From Hufsiella arboris (GTDB lineage Bacteria > Bacteroidota > Bacteroidia > Sphingobacteriales > Sphingobacteriaceae): DNA of 64,000 nucleotides. The DNA is taken from the NCBI RefSeq assembly GCF_009834875.1, contig NZ_WVHT01000005.1, positions 1 to 64,000 of the forward strand. The letters are read 5' to 3'. The notes under the pieces were generated by a model. It was not told the origin of the DNA, did no database searches, and was given only the letters and a program-made list of their open reading frames with translations. The translations under genes and the position numbers were made by a program. Positions 14,937 through 24,179 of the stretch are shown one piece after another (position 1 is the first letter of the stretch; each line of letters starts with the position of its first letter).

Positions 14937-17753
14937 ATGCCAAAAAACACATCCATCAATTCAGTTCTTATTATCGGTTCTGGTCCAATTATTATCGGAC
15001 AAGCTTGTGAATTTGACTATTCAGGCTCGCAGGCAGCATTGTCTTTGAAAGAGGAAGGAATCGCCGTTTCAATTATTAACTCGAATCCGGCCACAATTAT
15101 GACGGATAAGGTTATTGCCGATCATGTCTACCTGTTGCCTTTAAATTGCGAAAGCATTGAGCAAATTTTGCAGGAGCAGAAGATCGATGCGGTACTGCCT
15201 ACAATGGGTGGACAAACAGCTTTAAACCTTTGTAAGGAAGCTGAGGAGCGCGGAATTTGGGAGAAATATAGCGTTAAAGTTATCGGCGTTGACGTTGCAG
15301 CGATTGAAAAGACAGAAAATCGTGAAGAGTTTCGTCAACTGATGGTTGACATCGGAGTAGGTGTTGCGCCGTCAAAAATTGCCAATTCGTTTCTGGAAGG
15401 AAAGGAAGCAGCGCAGGAAATCGGATTTCCTCTGGTAATCCGCCCCTCATACACTCTTGGTGGAACCGGCGGGGGCTTTGTTCACAAAAAAGAAGAATTT
15501 GATGCTGCGCTGAGCCGTGGTTTGCAAGCTTCGCCAACCCATGAAGTATTGGTTGAAAAAGCGGTGTTGGGCTGGAAAGAATACGAGCTTGAGTTGCTGC
15601 GCGATAACAAGGACAACGTGATCATTATTTGCTCGATAGAGAATTTTGATCCGATGGGAATTCACACAGGTGACTCTATCACAGTTGCGCCAGCGATGAC
15701 TTTAAGCGACCGCTGTTACCAGGATATGCGAAATCAGGCAATTAAGATGATGCGAGCGATTGGAAATTTTGCGGGCGGTTGTAACGTTCAGTTTTCGGTT
15801 AATCCGGCAGACGAAAGCATCATCGCCATCGAAATTAATCCGCGTGTTTCACGGTCGTCGGCACTGGCATCCAAAGCCACGGGTTATCCGATCGCAAAAA
15901 TAGCTGCAAAGCTTGCAATCGGCTATAACTTAGATGAGATAGAAAACCAAATCACTAAAACGACGTCTGCATATTTTGAGCCAACGCTGGATTATGTGAT
16001 CGTGAAGATTCCTCGCTGGAACTTTGATAAGTTCAAGGGTGCCAATAAAGAGCTCGGCTTGCAAATGAAATCCGTTGGCGAAGTAATGGCCATCGGCCGT
16101 ACTTTCATTGAGGCGCTACAAAAAGCCTGTCAAAGTTTAGAAACCAACCGGCTTGGCTTAGGCGGGGATGGTAAAGGCAGCCGCAACCTCGATGAAATTA
16201 TGCATAGCCTGGAACATCCGAGCTGGGACAGATTGTTCCACATCAAGGATGCGATGGTGCTTGGAGTACCAATCGAATCAATCCGCAAAATCACTAAAAT
16301 TGATAAATGGTTCCTCATTCAAATCCAGGAGCTCGTTAATCTTGAGATAGAACTTAAGCGTTACTCGCTAAATAATATTCCGAAAGACTTCTTCATGACG
16401 TTGAAACAAAAAGGTTTCTCCGACGCGCAGATCGCCTGGCTGCTTAGCAATGTTACCGAAGATGAAGTCTATGCCCGCCGGAAAGAACTTGGAATCAACC
16501 GCGTTTACAAAATGGTTGATACCTGCGCGGCAGAGTTTCCGGCAAAAACTCCTTACTACTACTCGACATTTGAAGAGGAAAATGAGTCGATCGTAAGCGA
16601 TAAAAGGAAAATTATTGTGCTTGGTTCAGGTCCTAACCGTATCGGGCAAGGTATCGAGTTCGATTACTCGTGCGTTCATGGCTTACTTGCAGCTAAGGAA
16701 TCGGGTTTTGAAGCTATCATGATTAACTGTAATCCTGAAACCGTATCCACCGACTTTAATATGGCGGATAAGCTTTATTTCGAACCGGTTTTCTGGGAGC
16801 ACGTTCGTGAAATCATAGAGCTTGAAAAACCAGAAGGCGTTATCGTTCAACTCGGCGGTCAAACAGCGCTTAAAATGGCCGAAAAGCTTAGCCAGCACGG
16901 AACTAAAATTATCGGAACCTCTTTCGAGAATATGGATATTGCTGAAGACCGTGGCCGTTTCTCCGACCTGTTGAAAGAACTGGGTATCCCTTATCCAAAA
17001 TATGGTGTTGCAGAAAGTGCTGAGGAAGCGATTGAAGTAGCGCATGAAGTTGGCTATCCTGTACTGGTTCGCCCTAGTTACGTATTAGGCGGCCAGGGAA
17101 TGAGCATCGTCATCAACGATGAAGATCTCGAAAAAGCCGTTGTAAACTTGTTAAAAAATCTTCCGGGAAACCGCGTGCTTATTGATCACTTTCTTGACAG
17201 AGCCGAAGAAGCTGAATCTGATTCGATCTGTGATGGAGAAGATGTTCATATCATTGGCTTAATGGAACATATCGAGCCTGCGGGTATTCACTCGGGAGAT
17301 TCGAGTGCCGTTCTTCCGCCGTTTAATTTATCTGAAAATGTTATCAGGCAAATGGAAGAGTACAGCATAAAGCTGGCAAAATCGCTGGATGTGCGGGGCT
17401 TATTGAATATCCAGTTCGCAATTAAGGATGAAAAGGTTTATGTGATCGAGGCAAATCCGCGTGCTTCACGTACGGTACCATTCATCGCTAAAGCCTATGA
17501 TGTGCCTTATATTAATATTGCCGCTAAAATCATGCTGGGTGTTAATAAGCTGAAGGATTTCAAAATCGAAAGAAAGTTGATAGGTTACGCGATAAAAGAG
17601 CCGGTATTTTCGTTCGATAAATTCCCCGAAGTAGAAAAACAACTCGGACCGGAAATGAAATCAACAGGTGAAGCGATCCGTTTTATAAAAGACCTGGAGG
17701 ATCCTTACTTCAGACATTTATACAAAGAGAAATCAATGTATCTAAGTAAATAA
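14937..17753 (+). CDS. carB: Carbamoyl-phosphate synthase large subunit, without the C-terminal regulatory domain
   Basis: It makes carbamoyl phosphate from bicarbonate, ammonia (from the small subunit) and two ATP, for pyrimidine and arginine synthesis. The 938 residues contain two homologous ATP-grasp halves: the first begins SVLIIGSGPIIIGQACEFDYSG, the second IIVLGSGPNRIGQGIEFDYS. ATP-binding motifs recur in both (VIRPSYTLGGTGGG and VLVRPSYVLGGQGMS; IEINPRVSRSSALASKATGYPIA and IEANPRASRTVPF). The protein stops after GPEMKSTGEAIRF, exactly where the ~130-residue MGS-like allosteric domain (UMP/ornithine site) begins in enterobacterial CarB. No carA is adjacent. Terminator and promoter lie at the expected ends, so this looks like a complete gene of a shorter type. 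Confidence 0.96.
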   Translation: MPKNTSINSVLIIGSGPIIIGQACEFDYSGSQAALSLKEEGIAVSIINSNPATIMTDKVIADHVYLLPLNCESIEQILQEQKIDAVLPTMGGQTALNLCKEAEERGIWEKYSVKVIGVDVAAIEKTENREEFRQLMVDIGVGVAPSKIANSFLEGKEAAQEIGFPLVIRPSYTLGGTGGGFVHKKEEFDAALSRGLQASPTHEVLVEKAVLGWKEYELELLRDNKDNVIIICSIENFDPMGIHTGDSITVAPAMTLSDRCYQDMRNQAIKMMRAIGNFAGGCNVQFSVNPADESIIAIEINPRVSRSSALASKATGYPIAKIAAKLAIGYNLDEIENQITKTTSAYFEPTLDYVIVKIPRWNFDKFKGANKELGLQMKSVGEVMAIGRTFIEALQKACQSLETNRLGLGGDGKGSRNLDEIMHSLEHPSWDRLFHIKDAMVLGVPIESIRKITKIDKWFLIQIQELVNLEIELKRYSLNNIPKDFFMTLKQKGFSDAQIAWLLSNVTEDEVYARRKELGINRVYKMVDTCAAEFPAKTPYYYSTFEEENESIVSDKRKIIVLGSGPNRIGQGIEFDYSCVHGLLAAKESGFEAIMINCNPETVSTDFNMADKLYFEPVFWEHVREIIELEKPEGVIVQLGGQTALKMAEKLSQHGTKIIGTSFENMDIAEDRGRFSDLLKELGIPYPKYGVAESAEEAIEVAHEVGYPVLVRPSYVLGGQGMSIVINDEDLEKAVVNLLKNLPGNRVLIDHFLDRAEEAESDSICDGEDVHIIGLMEHIEPAGIHSGDSSAVLPPFNLSENVIRQMEEYSIKLAKSLDVRGLLNIQFAIKDEKVYVIEANPRASRTVPFIAKAYDVPYINIAAKIMLGVNKLKDFKIERKLIGYAIKEPVFSFDKFPEVEKQLGPEMKSTGEAIRFIKDLEDPYFRHLYKEKSMYLSK

Positions 17754-17756
17754 CAA

Positions 17757-17790
17757 AAAAGACCGGCTGAACTTTCAGCCGGTCTTTTTG
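17757..17790 (+). terminator. Intrinsic terminator after carB
   Basis: GACCGGCTGA, four bases, TCAGCCGGTC is a perfect 10-bp stem (17761-17784) with an A run before it and a T run after it, a few bases past the carB stop. It could work in both directions and lies 34 bp past the end of the converging lipoprotein gene. Confidence 0.9.
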
Positions 17791-17823
17791 TTTCGGTAAA
17801 TCAGCAAGCTGATAAAGATCCCT

Positions 17824-18258
17824 TTATTCCAGGACTGCCAGGCCGCTTGCATTATATGCCAGGCGAGTTTTAGTATTTCCTTTAATGTTATCGGCGTCTT
17901 TAATCGAATCAATAAAAGCATAGCCATCCAGAACAATCTGTTTCCCTTTAAGCTCTTTCGGAATACTTAGCGTAGTGTCTCGTAGAACGACAGGCAGATA
18001 CGCACCATCGTTAAGTTTTAATCGAAGTTCACTTTTGGCCGGATCAACCTCAAGCACTTCACCCTTTATCCTGGTGTCGAGCTTGTCTTTTTTGTTCATT
18101 GCGGTAGCGAGGGCATCAGCGTCGATAATGCCGCTGTTTTTAACTGAATCGCCAAAAGCCTGTTCGCTGTGAATGTTTCCAACGGCTGATAGCCTGGTTT
18201 TTTCAGATGTACAAGCGTAAAAAAAGACTGGTAATATTAAAAGTATTAATTTTTTCAT
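17824..18258 (-). CDS. DUF4920-like OB-fold lipoprotein
   Basis: A roughly 144-residue lipoprotein. I take the start at the ATG at 18256-18258 (MKKLILLILPVFFYAC), which gives a compact signal peptide and lipobox; an ATG three codons upstream is equally open. The mature protein has an OB-like beta pattern: TRIKGEVLEVDPAKSELRLKLNDGAYLPVVLRD, then KGKQIVLDGYAFID. This resembles DUF4920/tRNA_anti-like domains of unknown function in Bacteroidota. It is a single gene converging on carB. Its role is unknown. Confidence 0.75.
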   Translation of the reverse strand: MKKLILLILPVFFYACTSEKTRLSAVGNIHSEQAFGDSVKNSGIIDADALATAMNKKDKLDTRIKGEVLEVDPAKSELRLKLNDGAYLPVVLRDTTLSIPKELKGKQIVLDGYAFIDSIKDADNIKGNTKTRLAYNASGLAVLE

Positions 18259-18364
18259 ACTGAGCATTTTGTCGTTCTACGCAATAAACCAGTTTTAGTT
18301 TATTGCGATAACGAGATGCAAAGATGCGGCAATACGATAAAATTATTTTCAGGCTATTGTAATA

Positions 18365-19753
18365 TCAGCCAAACAGCAGGGAAAAAACTTCTTCAACCTT
18401 GGCTACGGTAATTATCGAGATGCGGTAACGACTAGTATCCAAGCCTTTACTATTATACTTGGATATGTAAATTTGCTCGAAACCGAGCTTGTCAGCTTCC
18501 GCGATTCGCTGCTCGATACGGTTTACGGCACGAATCTCGCCCGAAAGGCCAACCTCGGCGGCAAAGCATGTCTTAGAAGAAACCGCAATGTCTTCATGCG
18601 ATGAAATGATAGAAACAATGACGCTTAGGTCGATAGCCGGATCTTCCACACGCAAACCGCCGGCAATATTTAAAAACACATCATGTGTGCTGAGGCGAAA
18701 TCCGCAACGTTTCTCCAATACAGCAAGTAGCATGTTCATCCTTTTGGTATCGAAGCCGGTAGCTGAACGCTGAGGCGTTCCATATGCTGAAGAGCTGACC
18801 AGTGCCTGGGTTTCGATCAGCATCGGGCGCATTCCTTCCAGCATTGCTGACACAGTTATACCGCTGAGAGACTCATCCCGTTGAGAGAGCAAAATTTCCG
18901 ACGGGTTTGAAACCTCACGTAAGCCATCTCCCTGCATCTCGTAAATCCCAAGTTCCGAGGCTGAACCAAAACGGTTTTTTATTGCCCGGAGAATACGATA
19001 TACGTGATGGCGGTCGCCTTCAAACTGTAACACAGTGTCAACCATGTGTTCAAGGATTTTTGGTCCGGCGATCATTCCATCTTTAGTGATGTGGCCAATT
19101 AGAAAAACGGGTGTTGAACTTTCCTTTGCGAAACGTAAAAGTTCTGCTGTACACTCGCGAACCTGCGACACGCTTCCGGGAGTTGATTCAATGTGCGCTG
19201 AATACAACGTTTGAATGGAATCGATAATTACCAGATCTGGCTCGAGCGCTTCAATCTGCTTAAAAATGTTCTGCGTGGATGTTTCAGTTAAGATGTAGCA
19301 GTCATTCGCCGCATTTTCGGATACCGAACTTAATCTCTCGGCGCGCATTTTTATTTGCCGGTCGCTTTCTTCACCGGATACATAAAGCACTTTTAAGCCT
19401 GGCAATGTGAGTGCCAGCTGCAACATCAGTGTTGATTTTCCGATGCCTGGTTCGCCTCCGATCAATACCAGCGATCCGCCAACTATCCCACCTCCTAAAA
19501 CCCTGTTCAGCTCATTATCTGAGGTAATTAACCGATGATCCTCCGTAAATATTATATCCTTTACATGTGATGGCTTTGTGGCACGCTGAAGAGAGGTTGA
19601 GGCGGGTTTCCAGTCGGGCACTGAAGCGACAGACTTTTCCAGAACCTCTTCCACAAAAGTGTTCCATTGATTACATGAAGGACATTTGCCGAGCCACTTC
19701 GGCGATTCATAGCCGCAGCTCTGGCAAAAATATGCTGTTTTAGTTTTAGCCAA
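18365..19753 (-). CDS. radA: DNA repair protein RadA
   Basis: A RecA-related ATPase that drives branch migration in recombinational repair. All parts of the 462-residue family are visible: an N-terminal zinc finger CQSCGYESPKWLGKCPSC (residues 9-26), Walker A GGEPGIGKST, Walker B LVIIDSIQTLY, the RadA-specific KNRFG motif, and a C-terminal Lon-protease-like domain (DVFLNIAGGLRVEDPAIDL, CFAAEVGLSGEIRAV). It lies 7 bp after the DUF4249 lipoprotein gene's start region and points the same way, but their roles differ. The length is normal and no defect is seen. Confidence 0.97.
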   Translation of the reverse strand: MAKTKTAYFCQSCGYESPKWLGKCPSCNQWNTFVEEVLEKSVASVPDWKPASTSLQRATKPSHVKDIIFTEDHRLITSDNELNRVLGGGIVGGSLVLIGGEPGIGKSTLMLQLALTLPGLKVLYVSGEESDRQIKMRAERLSSVSENAANDCYILTETSTQNIFKQIEALEPDLVIIDSIQTLYSAHIESTPGSVSQVRECTAELLRFAKESSTPVFLIGHITKDGMIAGPKILEHMVDTVLQFEGDRHHVYRILRAIKNRFGSASELGIYEMQGDGLREVSNPSEILLSQRDESLSGITVSAMLEGMRPMLIETQALVSSSAYGTPQRSATGFDTKRMNMLLAVLEKRCGFRLSTHDVFLNIAGGLRVEDPAIDLSVIVSIISSHEDIAVSSKTCFAAEVGLSGEIRAVNRIEQRIAEADKLGFEQIYISKYNSKGLDTSRYRISIITVAKVEEVFSLLFG

Positions 19754-19760
19754 TTTGAGT

Positions 19761-20606
19761 TTATTGAGTAATGAATTCTTTAACGCGGTATTTGCGAAAG
19801 TCTATATCCGTTACGTAGAAAAATCCTTGCGCATTCCCAGAAATATTCCCGGTAATTTTACCTGGTACGCTAGAGAAAATCCCTTTCCAATCCGTTTCGA
19901 GAAAGATAGAGTATAAATATCGTGAATACGTTTCTGAAAGGGAAAACTTATAAATCGAAATCAGGTCATCCGGACCTAATATGACTTCCCGGTCGTCTTT
20001 AATCAGCGGATAAAGGGCATTTGGTGTTCCGAGAGTGTGAGTGTAGTTGTAATATTGCGGTCCACCGATCTTACCGGGGTTCCATTCAGGAACACCTGTG
20101 TACGCAATGAGCCATTTGCCGGAGTTCATATATCCGAACGAGTGTTTAGGAATGGTTATTTTAACGGCTCCATCCACTTGTTTTTTGGCAGTGAATGGTA
20201 AATAATCATCCGTTATATCAACAACCTGTTTCAAAGTGTCGGTTGCGCTGTAAGTGACATTTTTGTATTTCACCGTAAGCTTGTAAGCTTTGTTGTAGTT
20301 AGCATTGCCGGACATATACGCAGAATATAAACCTGGCGTCGATGTCATTTTAAAGGAAATTTCTTTGTATCCGTCGTTCACTGAAACCTGGGCCTCGGTT
20401 ACGGGCAAGGGAGCCTCTTCAGCTTTAAGCGATGGCAAGCTTATCTGTATATATTGCTGTTTTACCAGTGTGTTTATTCCTCCTTCTATAACAATATTAT
20501 AACTGTTTTCTGGTGTCTGAAAGTCCAGTTCTGACTGACTGTTTTTGTCGCAGCCAGCCAGTAGGAACAAGCTTAAAATTAATATGGTGATTCGTGTTCC
20601 TACCAT
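19761..20606 (-). CDS. DUF4249 family lipoprotein
   Basis: A 281-residue lipoprotein with signal sequence and lipobox LAGC at residues 16-19. The mature part is beta-rich, with VTEAQVSVNDGYKEISFKMTSTPGLYSAY and the KLTVKYKNVTYSATDTLKQVV strand typical of DUF4249. Members are encoded next to TonB-dependent receptors in Bacteroidota and probably form the outer-membrane lid or accessory partner. Here it starts 3 bp after the stop of the receptor gene, so the two are surely cotranscribed. The substrate is unknown. Confidence 0.88.
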   Translation of the reverse strand: MVGTRITILILSLFLLAGCDKNSQSELDFQTPENSYNIVIEGGINTLVKQQYIQISLPSLKAEEAPLPVTEAQVSVNDGYKEISFKMTSTPGLYSAYMSGNANYNKAYKLTVKYKNVTYSATDTLKQVVDITDDYLPFTAKKQVDGAVKITIPKHSFGYMNSGKWLIAYTGVPEWNPGKIGGPQYYNYTHTLGTPNALYPLIKDDREVILGPDDLISIYKFSLSETYSRYLYSIFLETDWKGIFSSVPGKITGNISGNAQGFFYVTDIDFRKYRVKEFITQ

Positions 20607-20609
20607 GAG

Positions 20610-23135
20610 CTATATCTGAAAGCCGTATGTTATCCAGGGAATAATACCGGTTGAGGTTTGAACAAGTCCAAAGTTGCTGGCGGGAGAAGCTTGCCTGACA
20701 CTGTAAAACAAAGGGTTCTTCCGGTTATAAACATTGTTCACGCCAACGGACAAGGTACTTTTAAACCGACTTTTCCCGGAGAGGAGCCATTGGGCGGATA
20801 GGTCAAGCCGGTTATAATCCGGGAACCTCGAAGCGTTTCGCCCTTCAAAAATTGGCACCTGAATTCCGTCCTGCATATAATACCCTATCGGAAGGGTTGC
20901 GGGCCTGCCATCTGAATAGATAAAAAAGCTGTTCAACGAAATTTTGTCAGTCAAAAAGTAGCTGAGTGTAAGCTTTACTGTATTTGGGAAGTCATAATTC
21001 GCCGGAAAACGGATGTTCCCATTTACGCCATCAAACTGCCTGAAAACCCGGCTATAGACGTAGCTTAGTGTTCCTCTGAAATTTTCCGCTGTTTGCGAGG
21101 CAGAAAATTCTGCTCCCCATGCTTGCGACTCCCCTGTTTTTAGATGACTCCGAATATCCGGATTTAATATTACCTGCGTATGTTCACTCATTTCTAATTG
21201 GTTCCGCATATTTTTGTAATAAGCGCTTGCGCTAAAGTTTATGCGGTTGTCAGAGTAACGGTACCCGCTGGAGATGAAATCTGAAATTTGCGGCTTGGTG
21301 CTGCCTGAAGCTGGCATCCAGGTTTCCAGTGAAGAAAATGCCAGCTCGGAATTTTGGATAAGCTGCAGATACTGCCGTGTATGGTTGTACGACGCAAAAA
21401 TATTGTGATGGCGCGCCACTTGATAACCGATATGAAAACGCGGTTCAATACCCCAGTAAGTTTTATAGTTTCTTTTTATTATTTCATTTCCTTCCTCGTT
21501 AAAAAGATTTTTCGCCTGCTCCCCGTTTTTAAAAGCAGTTGCTCTAAAGCCATACGATAACTGAAGTCGCTCAGTCGGTTTGAATTGGTGAGAGAAATAC
21601 AACGCGTACTCCTGTGAATGATCATCGGGAATATCATAATCCGAGAAAAATGTACCGGAGCTTTGGCCTGGCTTGAACTGGTGGTATGTACCTTGCACGC
21701 CGAACTTGACTTCGGTATTCAGATTTCCGTAAAACGTGAAGTCTGCTTTAAGCCCGGCATCTCTGATTCCTGTTTGCCACAGGCCTTTTTCAGACAGCGT
21801 ATCAGCATTAATATCAAGCTTATTTCTATAATTGCTATATATGGCCGATAAATTTAAAAATAACCTGTTACTGAAAATATGATTCCATCGCAATGTAGAT
21901 GTCAGGTTTCCCCAGTTATTTACGTAAGAATTTTTTGAGTAAATATGATCGTCTCCCAAATAAAAGGAGTAGAGAAGACGATTGTTGTCGTTTATTCGGT
22001 AATTGGCTTTGGCGTTAATGTCATAATAGGAAGAGTTAGGATTAACAAGCCCGAAGTTTTGATTTAAAAGATCAATGATACTTCGTCTGAAAGTTATCAG
22101 GTACGATCCGGTTTCTTTTTTAATTGGGCCCTCGGCTGCAATACGGACAGATAAAGGACTCACGCCGCCCTTTAATTGAAACTCATGGTTGTTTCCTTCG
22201 GCCATGCGCCCGTCAACTACAGAAGATAATCGTCCGCCATAGTTTGCAGGCATGTAATCGGTATAATATTGTACATTTTTAATCGCGTCGGGATTAAAAA
22301 CTGAAACCAGTCCGAATAAATGCGATGGGTTGTAGATCATAGCCTCGTCGAGCATGATCAGATTTTGATCGATATTTCCTCCACGTACAAATAAACCGGA
22401 ACTGCTTTCGGTCATCGCTTTTATTCCCGGCTGCATTTGCAGGGCCTTAACCACGTCAAGCTCACCAGCAAAATAAGGCAAACCTTTTAGTTCAGCTGGT
22501 GCAAGGTTTTTTAAGGAATTTAGCGTGCCGAGAGAATCTTTTGACCGGATGCCAACCACCGTTTCAAGCAGCCTGTTTTCTGATGGACTTAGCTGAATTG
22601 ATTCCGACCGGCTTGCGTTCGCCGAAAACTCCATTTCACGTACTAAGTAAGAAATATGGGTAATTTGAAGATGATAAATTCCCTCAGGAACTGTAAAAGA
22701 ATAATATCCGTATTGATTGGTGCTTATCGTTGTTTTTAACTCACGGATCAGGATGTTTGCGCCGATAATATCCTCGCCGGAACTTGCATCGGTTAAATGG
22801 CCATTTATTGTGACAGTTTGCTTCTTGTGGCGGGTTAAAATAACCTGGTTGCCGGAAACCTGGAAGTCAATCCCTGTGCCATCTAAAATATTATCGAGGA
22901 CTTGTTTAAATGGCGTTTCAACAAAATTGACTTTAATTATTCTTGAAGGAATAATATCGGGATCGAAGGAGAAATTAAGGTGTGTTTTGCTTTGTATCTG
23001 CAGGATCGCCCGCGACAGCTCCTCGTTTTCAAAATTGATGGAAATTTTAATGTTGTCGGTTTTATTGGCCTGAGCGAATACGAACAATAAATTAAGGCAA
23101 AAAATAACTATTAAGCCAACCGACTTCTTTAACAT
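20610..23135 (-). CDS. TonB-dependent outer-membrane receptor with STN signalling domain
   Basis: An 841-residue receptor. After a signal peptide (cut near VFAQA) comes an STN/secretin-N domain (~28-105), ISINFENEELSRAILQIQSKTHL to the repeat VNFVETPFKQVLDNIL. This domain contacts FecR to signal cargo binding. Next is a carboxypeptidase-regulatory-like beta-sandwich (GHLTDASSGEDIIGANILI), then the plug (LPYFAGELDVVKALQMQPGIKAMTESSSGLFVRGGNIDQNLIMLDEAMIYN) and a 22-strand barrel ending in GIIPWITYGFQI with a terminal hydrophobic residue. With the FecR and ECF sigma genes just upstream it forms a cell-surface signalling system. The cargo is unknown. Confidence 0.95.
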   Translation of the reverse strand: MLKKSVGLIVIFCLNLLFVFAQANKTDNIKISINFENEELSRAILQIQSKTHLNFSFDPDIIPSRIIKVNFVETPFKQVLDNILDGTGIDFQVSGNQVILTRHKKQTVTINGHLTDASSGEDIIGANILIRELKTTISTNQYGYYSFTVPEGIYHLQITHISYLVREMEFSANASRSESIQLSPSENRLLETVVGIRSKDSLGTLNSLKNLAPAELKGLPYFAGELDVVKALQMQPGIKAMTESSSGLFVRGGNIDQNLIMLDEAMIYNPSHLFGLVSVFNPDAIKNVQYYTDYMPANYGGRLSSVVDGRMAEGNNHEFQLKGGVSPLSVRIAAEGPIKKETGSYLITFRRSIIDLLNQNFGLVNPNSSYYDINAKANYRINDNNRLLYSFYLGDDHIYSKNSYVNNWGNLTSTLRWNHIFSNRLFLNLSAIYSNYRNKLDINADTLSEKGLWQTGIRDAGLKADFTFYGNLNTEVKFGVQGTYHQFKPGQSSGTFFSDYDIPDDHSQEYALYFSHQFKPTERLQLSYGFRATAFKNGEQAKNLFNEEGNEIIKRNYKTYWGIEPRFHIGYQVARHHNIFASYNHTRQYLQLIQNSELAFSSLETWMPASGSTKPQISDFISSGYRYSDNRINFSASAYYKNMRNQLEMSEHTQVILNPDIRSHLKTGESQAWGAEFSASQTAENFRGTLSYVYSRVFRQFDGVNGNIRFPANYDFPNTVKLTLSYFLTDKISLNSFFIYSDGRPATLPIGYYMQDGIQVPIFEGRNASRFPDYNRLDLSAQWLLSGKSRFKSTLSVGVNNVYNRKNPLFYSVRQASPASNFGLVQTSTGIIPWITYGFQI

Positions 23136-23207
23136 ATAACCCCTGTGTGTTTTGAGAGCTTTGGGGGCGCAATTATATCATATTAAATTGAAAATCACAA
23201 GATTCGG

Positions 23208-24179
23208 CTATTCAATCAGTAAGTATCCTGTTGTGTTTTTTTTCACTTTTATCTGAAGAGTTGTTGTGATTACATTGAGTGCACTGTCAAGGTCTTTATA
23301 TTGAAGAGTGGCAGTAAGCTTGCGATTTGTCAAGCTGGCTGATCTAAGCGTAACAGTCTCATGATACGTTTCTGAGAGTTTTTGAGCCACTTCTTTTAAA
23401 GGTGTTTTGTCAAAAATCAGCTTTTTGTCTATCCAGGATTTGAAGTTTTTGTCTGTGTTAGAAGCTGTTGAAATTTGCCCGGTTTGGTAGCTAACAACCG
23501 CTTTATTTCCGGGAGTTACCATTTCCGACGTCTTAGCTGTGCTATTTTCAATGCTAACCAGGCCGCTTGCAACAGCTACCTGAACCTGTTGTTTATTTCT
23601 GAGAAGATTAAAGCTCGTTCCAAGATCGTTTATTTTAATATTGCCGGCATCGATCACGAAGTGGTTTGATGGATCGTGTATCACATCGAAGAAAGCTTCT
23701 CCGTAGTTCAGTGTTAGTCCACGGCTGCTTGTATATGTATTTTTATTAAAGCTGATGCTGGCGTTTTGGTTAAGGTCCACGGTTGATCCATCGGGCAATA
23801 TAATATGGCGAATTTCCTTGCTAGCCGTAGTGTAGGTTAGTGTTGAGCCCGGATAAAATAAGAAAGAGACTACAAATATCAGTGAGGCAGCAATGCTTAG
23901 CCATGCAGCCCATTTCACGACAGACGCAGAAGTTTTCGGCTTTTCTCTGTCTTCTAATTTCGACGAAAGTATTTTCCACGAATTTTCTTCATCGGCACGG
24001 TCGCTCAATAACAATATATCCAGATTGTTTTGCACCAGCTGAAATTCGCGATATGTCTTTTCGTTCTCCGCGTTAAGGTTACGCCAATCGTCAAGCTTCC
24101 GCTTATTGTCAGGAGCAATCGCATCATCGAGTTCATCGATGATCCATTCCAATGCTTCTTCGTTTTTAAAATCTTCCAT
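23208..24179 (-). CDS. FecR family anti-sigma factor
   Basis: A 323-residue transmembrane signal relay. A cytoplasmic N-terminus of ~90 residues would bind the sigma factor. One membrane helix lies at ~91-110 (WAAWLSIAASLIFVVSFLF). The periplasmic FecR domain contains ASKEIRHIILPDGSTVDLNQNASISF and LNYGEAFFDVIHD, and a C-terminal DUF4974 domain begins KLIFDKTPLKEVAQKLSETY. It meets the STN domain of the receptor encoded next. Its ATG lies inside the sigma gene (14-nt overlap), so it is translationally coupled to its sigma partner. Confidence 0.95.
   Translation of the reverse strand: MEDFKNEEALEWIIDELDDAIAPDNKRKLDDWRNLNAENEKTYREFQLVQNNLDILLLSDRADEENSWKILSSKLEDREKPKTSASVVKWAAWLSIAASLIFVVSFLFYPGSTLTYTTASKEIRHIILPDGSTVDLNQNASISFNKNTYTSSRGLTLNYGEAFFDVIHDPSNHFVIDAGNIKINDLGTSFNLLRNKQQVQVAVASGLVSIENSTAKTSEMVTPGNKAVVSYQTGQISTASNTDKNFKSWIDKKLIFDKTPLKEVAQKLSETYHETVTLRSASLTNRKLTATLQYKDLDSALNVITTTLQIKVKKNTTGYLLIE

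Noticed and set aside
16683-17045. A 120-codon minus-strand frame inside carB.
   Set aside because: It is antisense to a strongly conserved part of carB, so its openness follows from codon bias.
14937-17753. carB considered as a truncated pseudogene.
   Set aside because: All ATP-grasp motifs in both halves are intact, the stop is natural and is followed by a terminator, and 938 residues is, as I recall, the usual length in this family of bacteria. It is a short form, not a broken gene.
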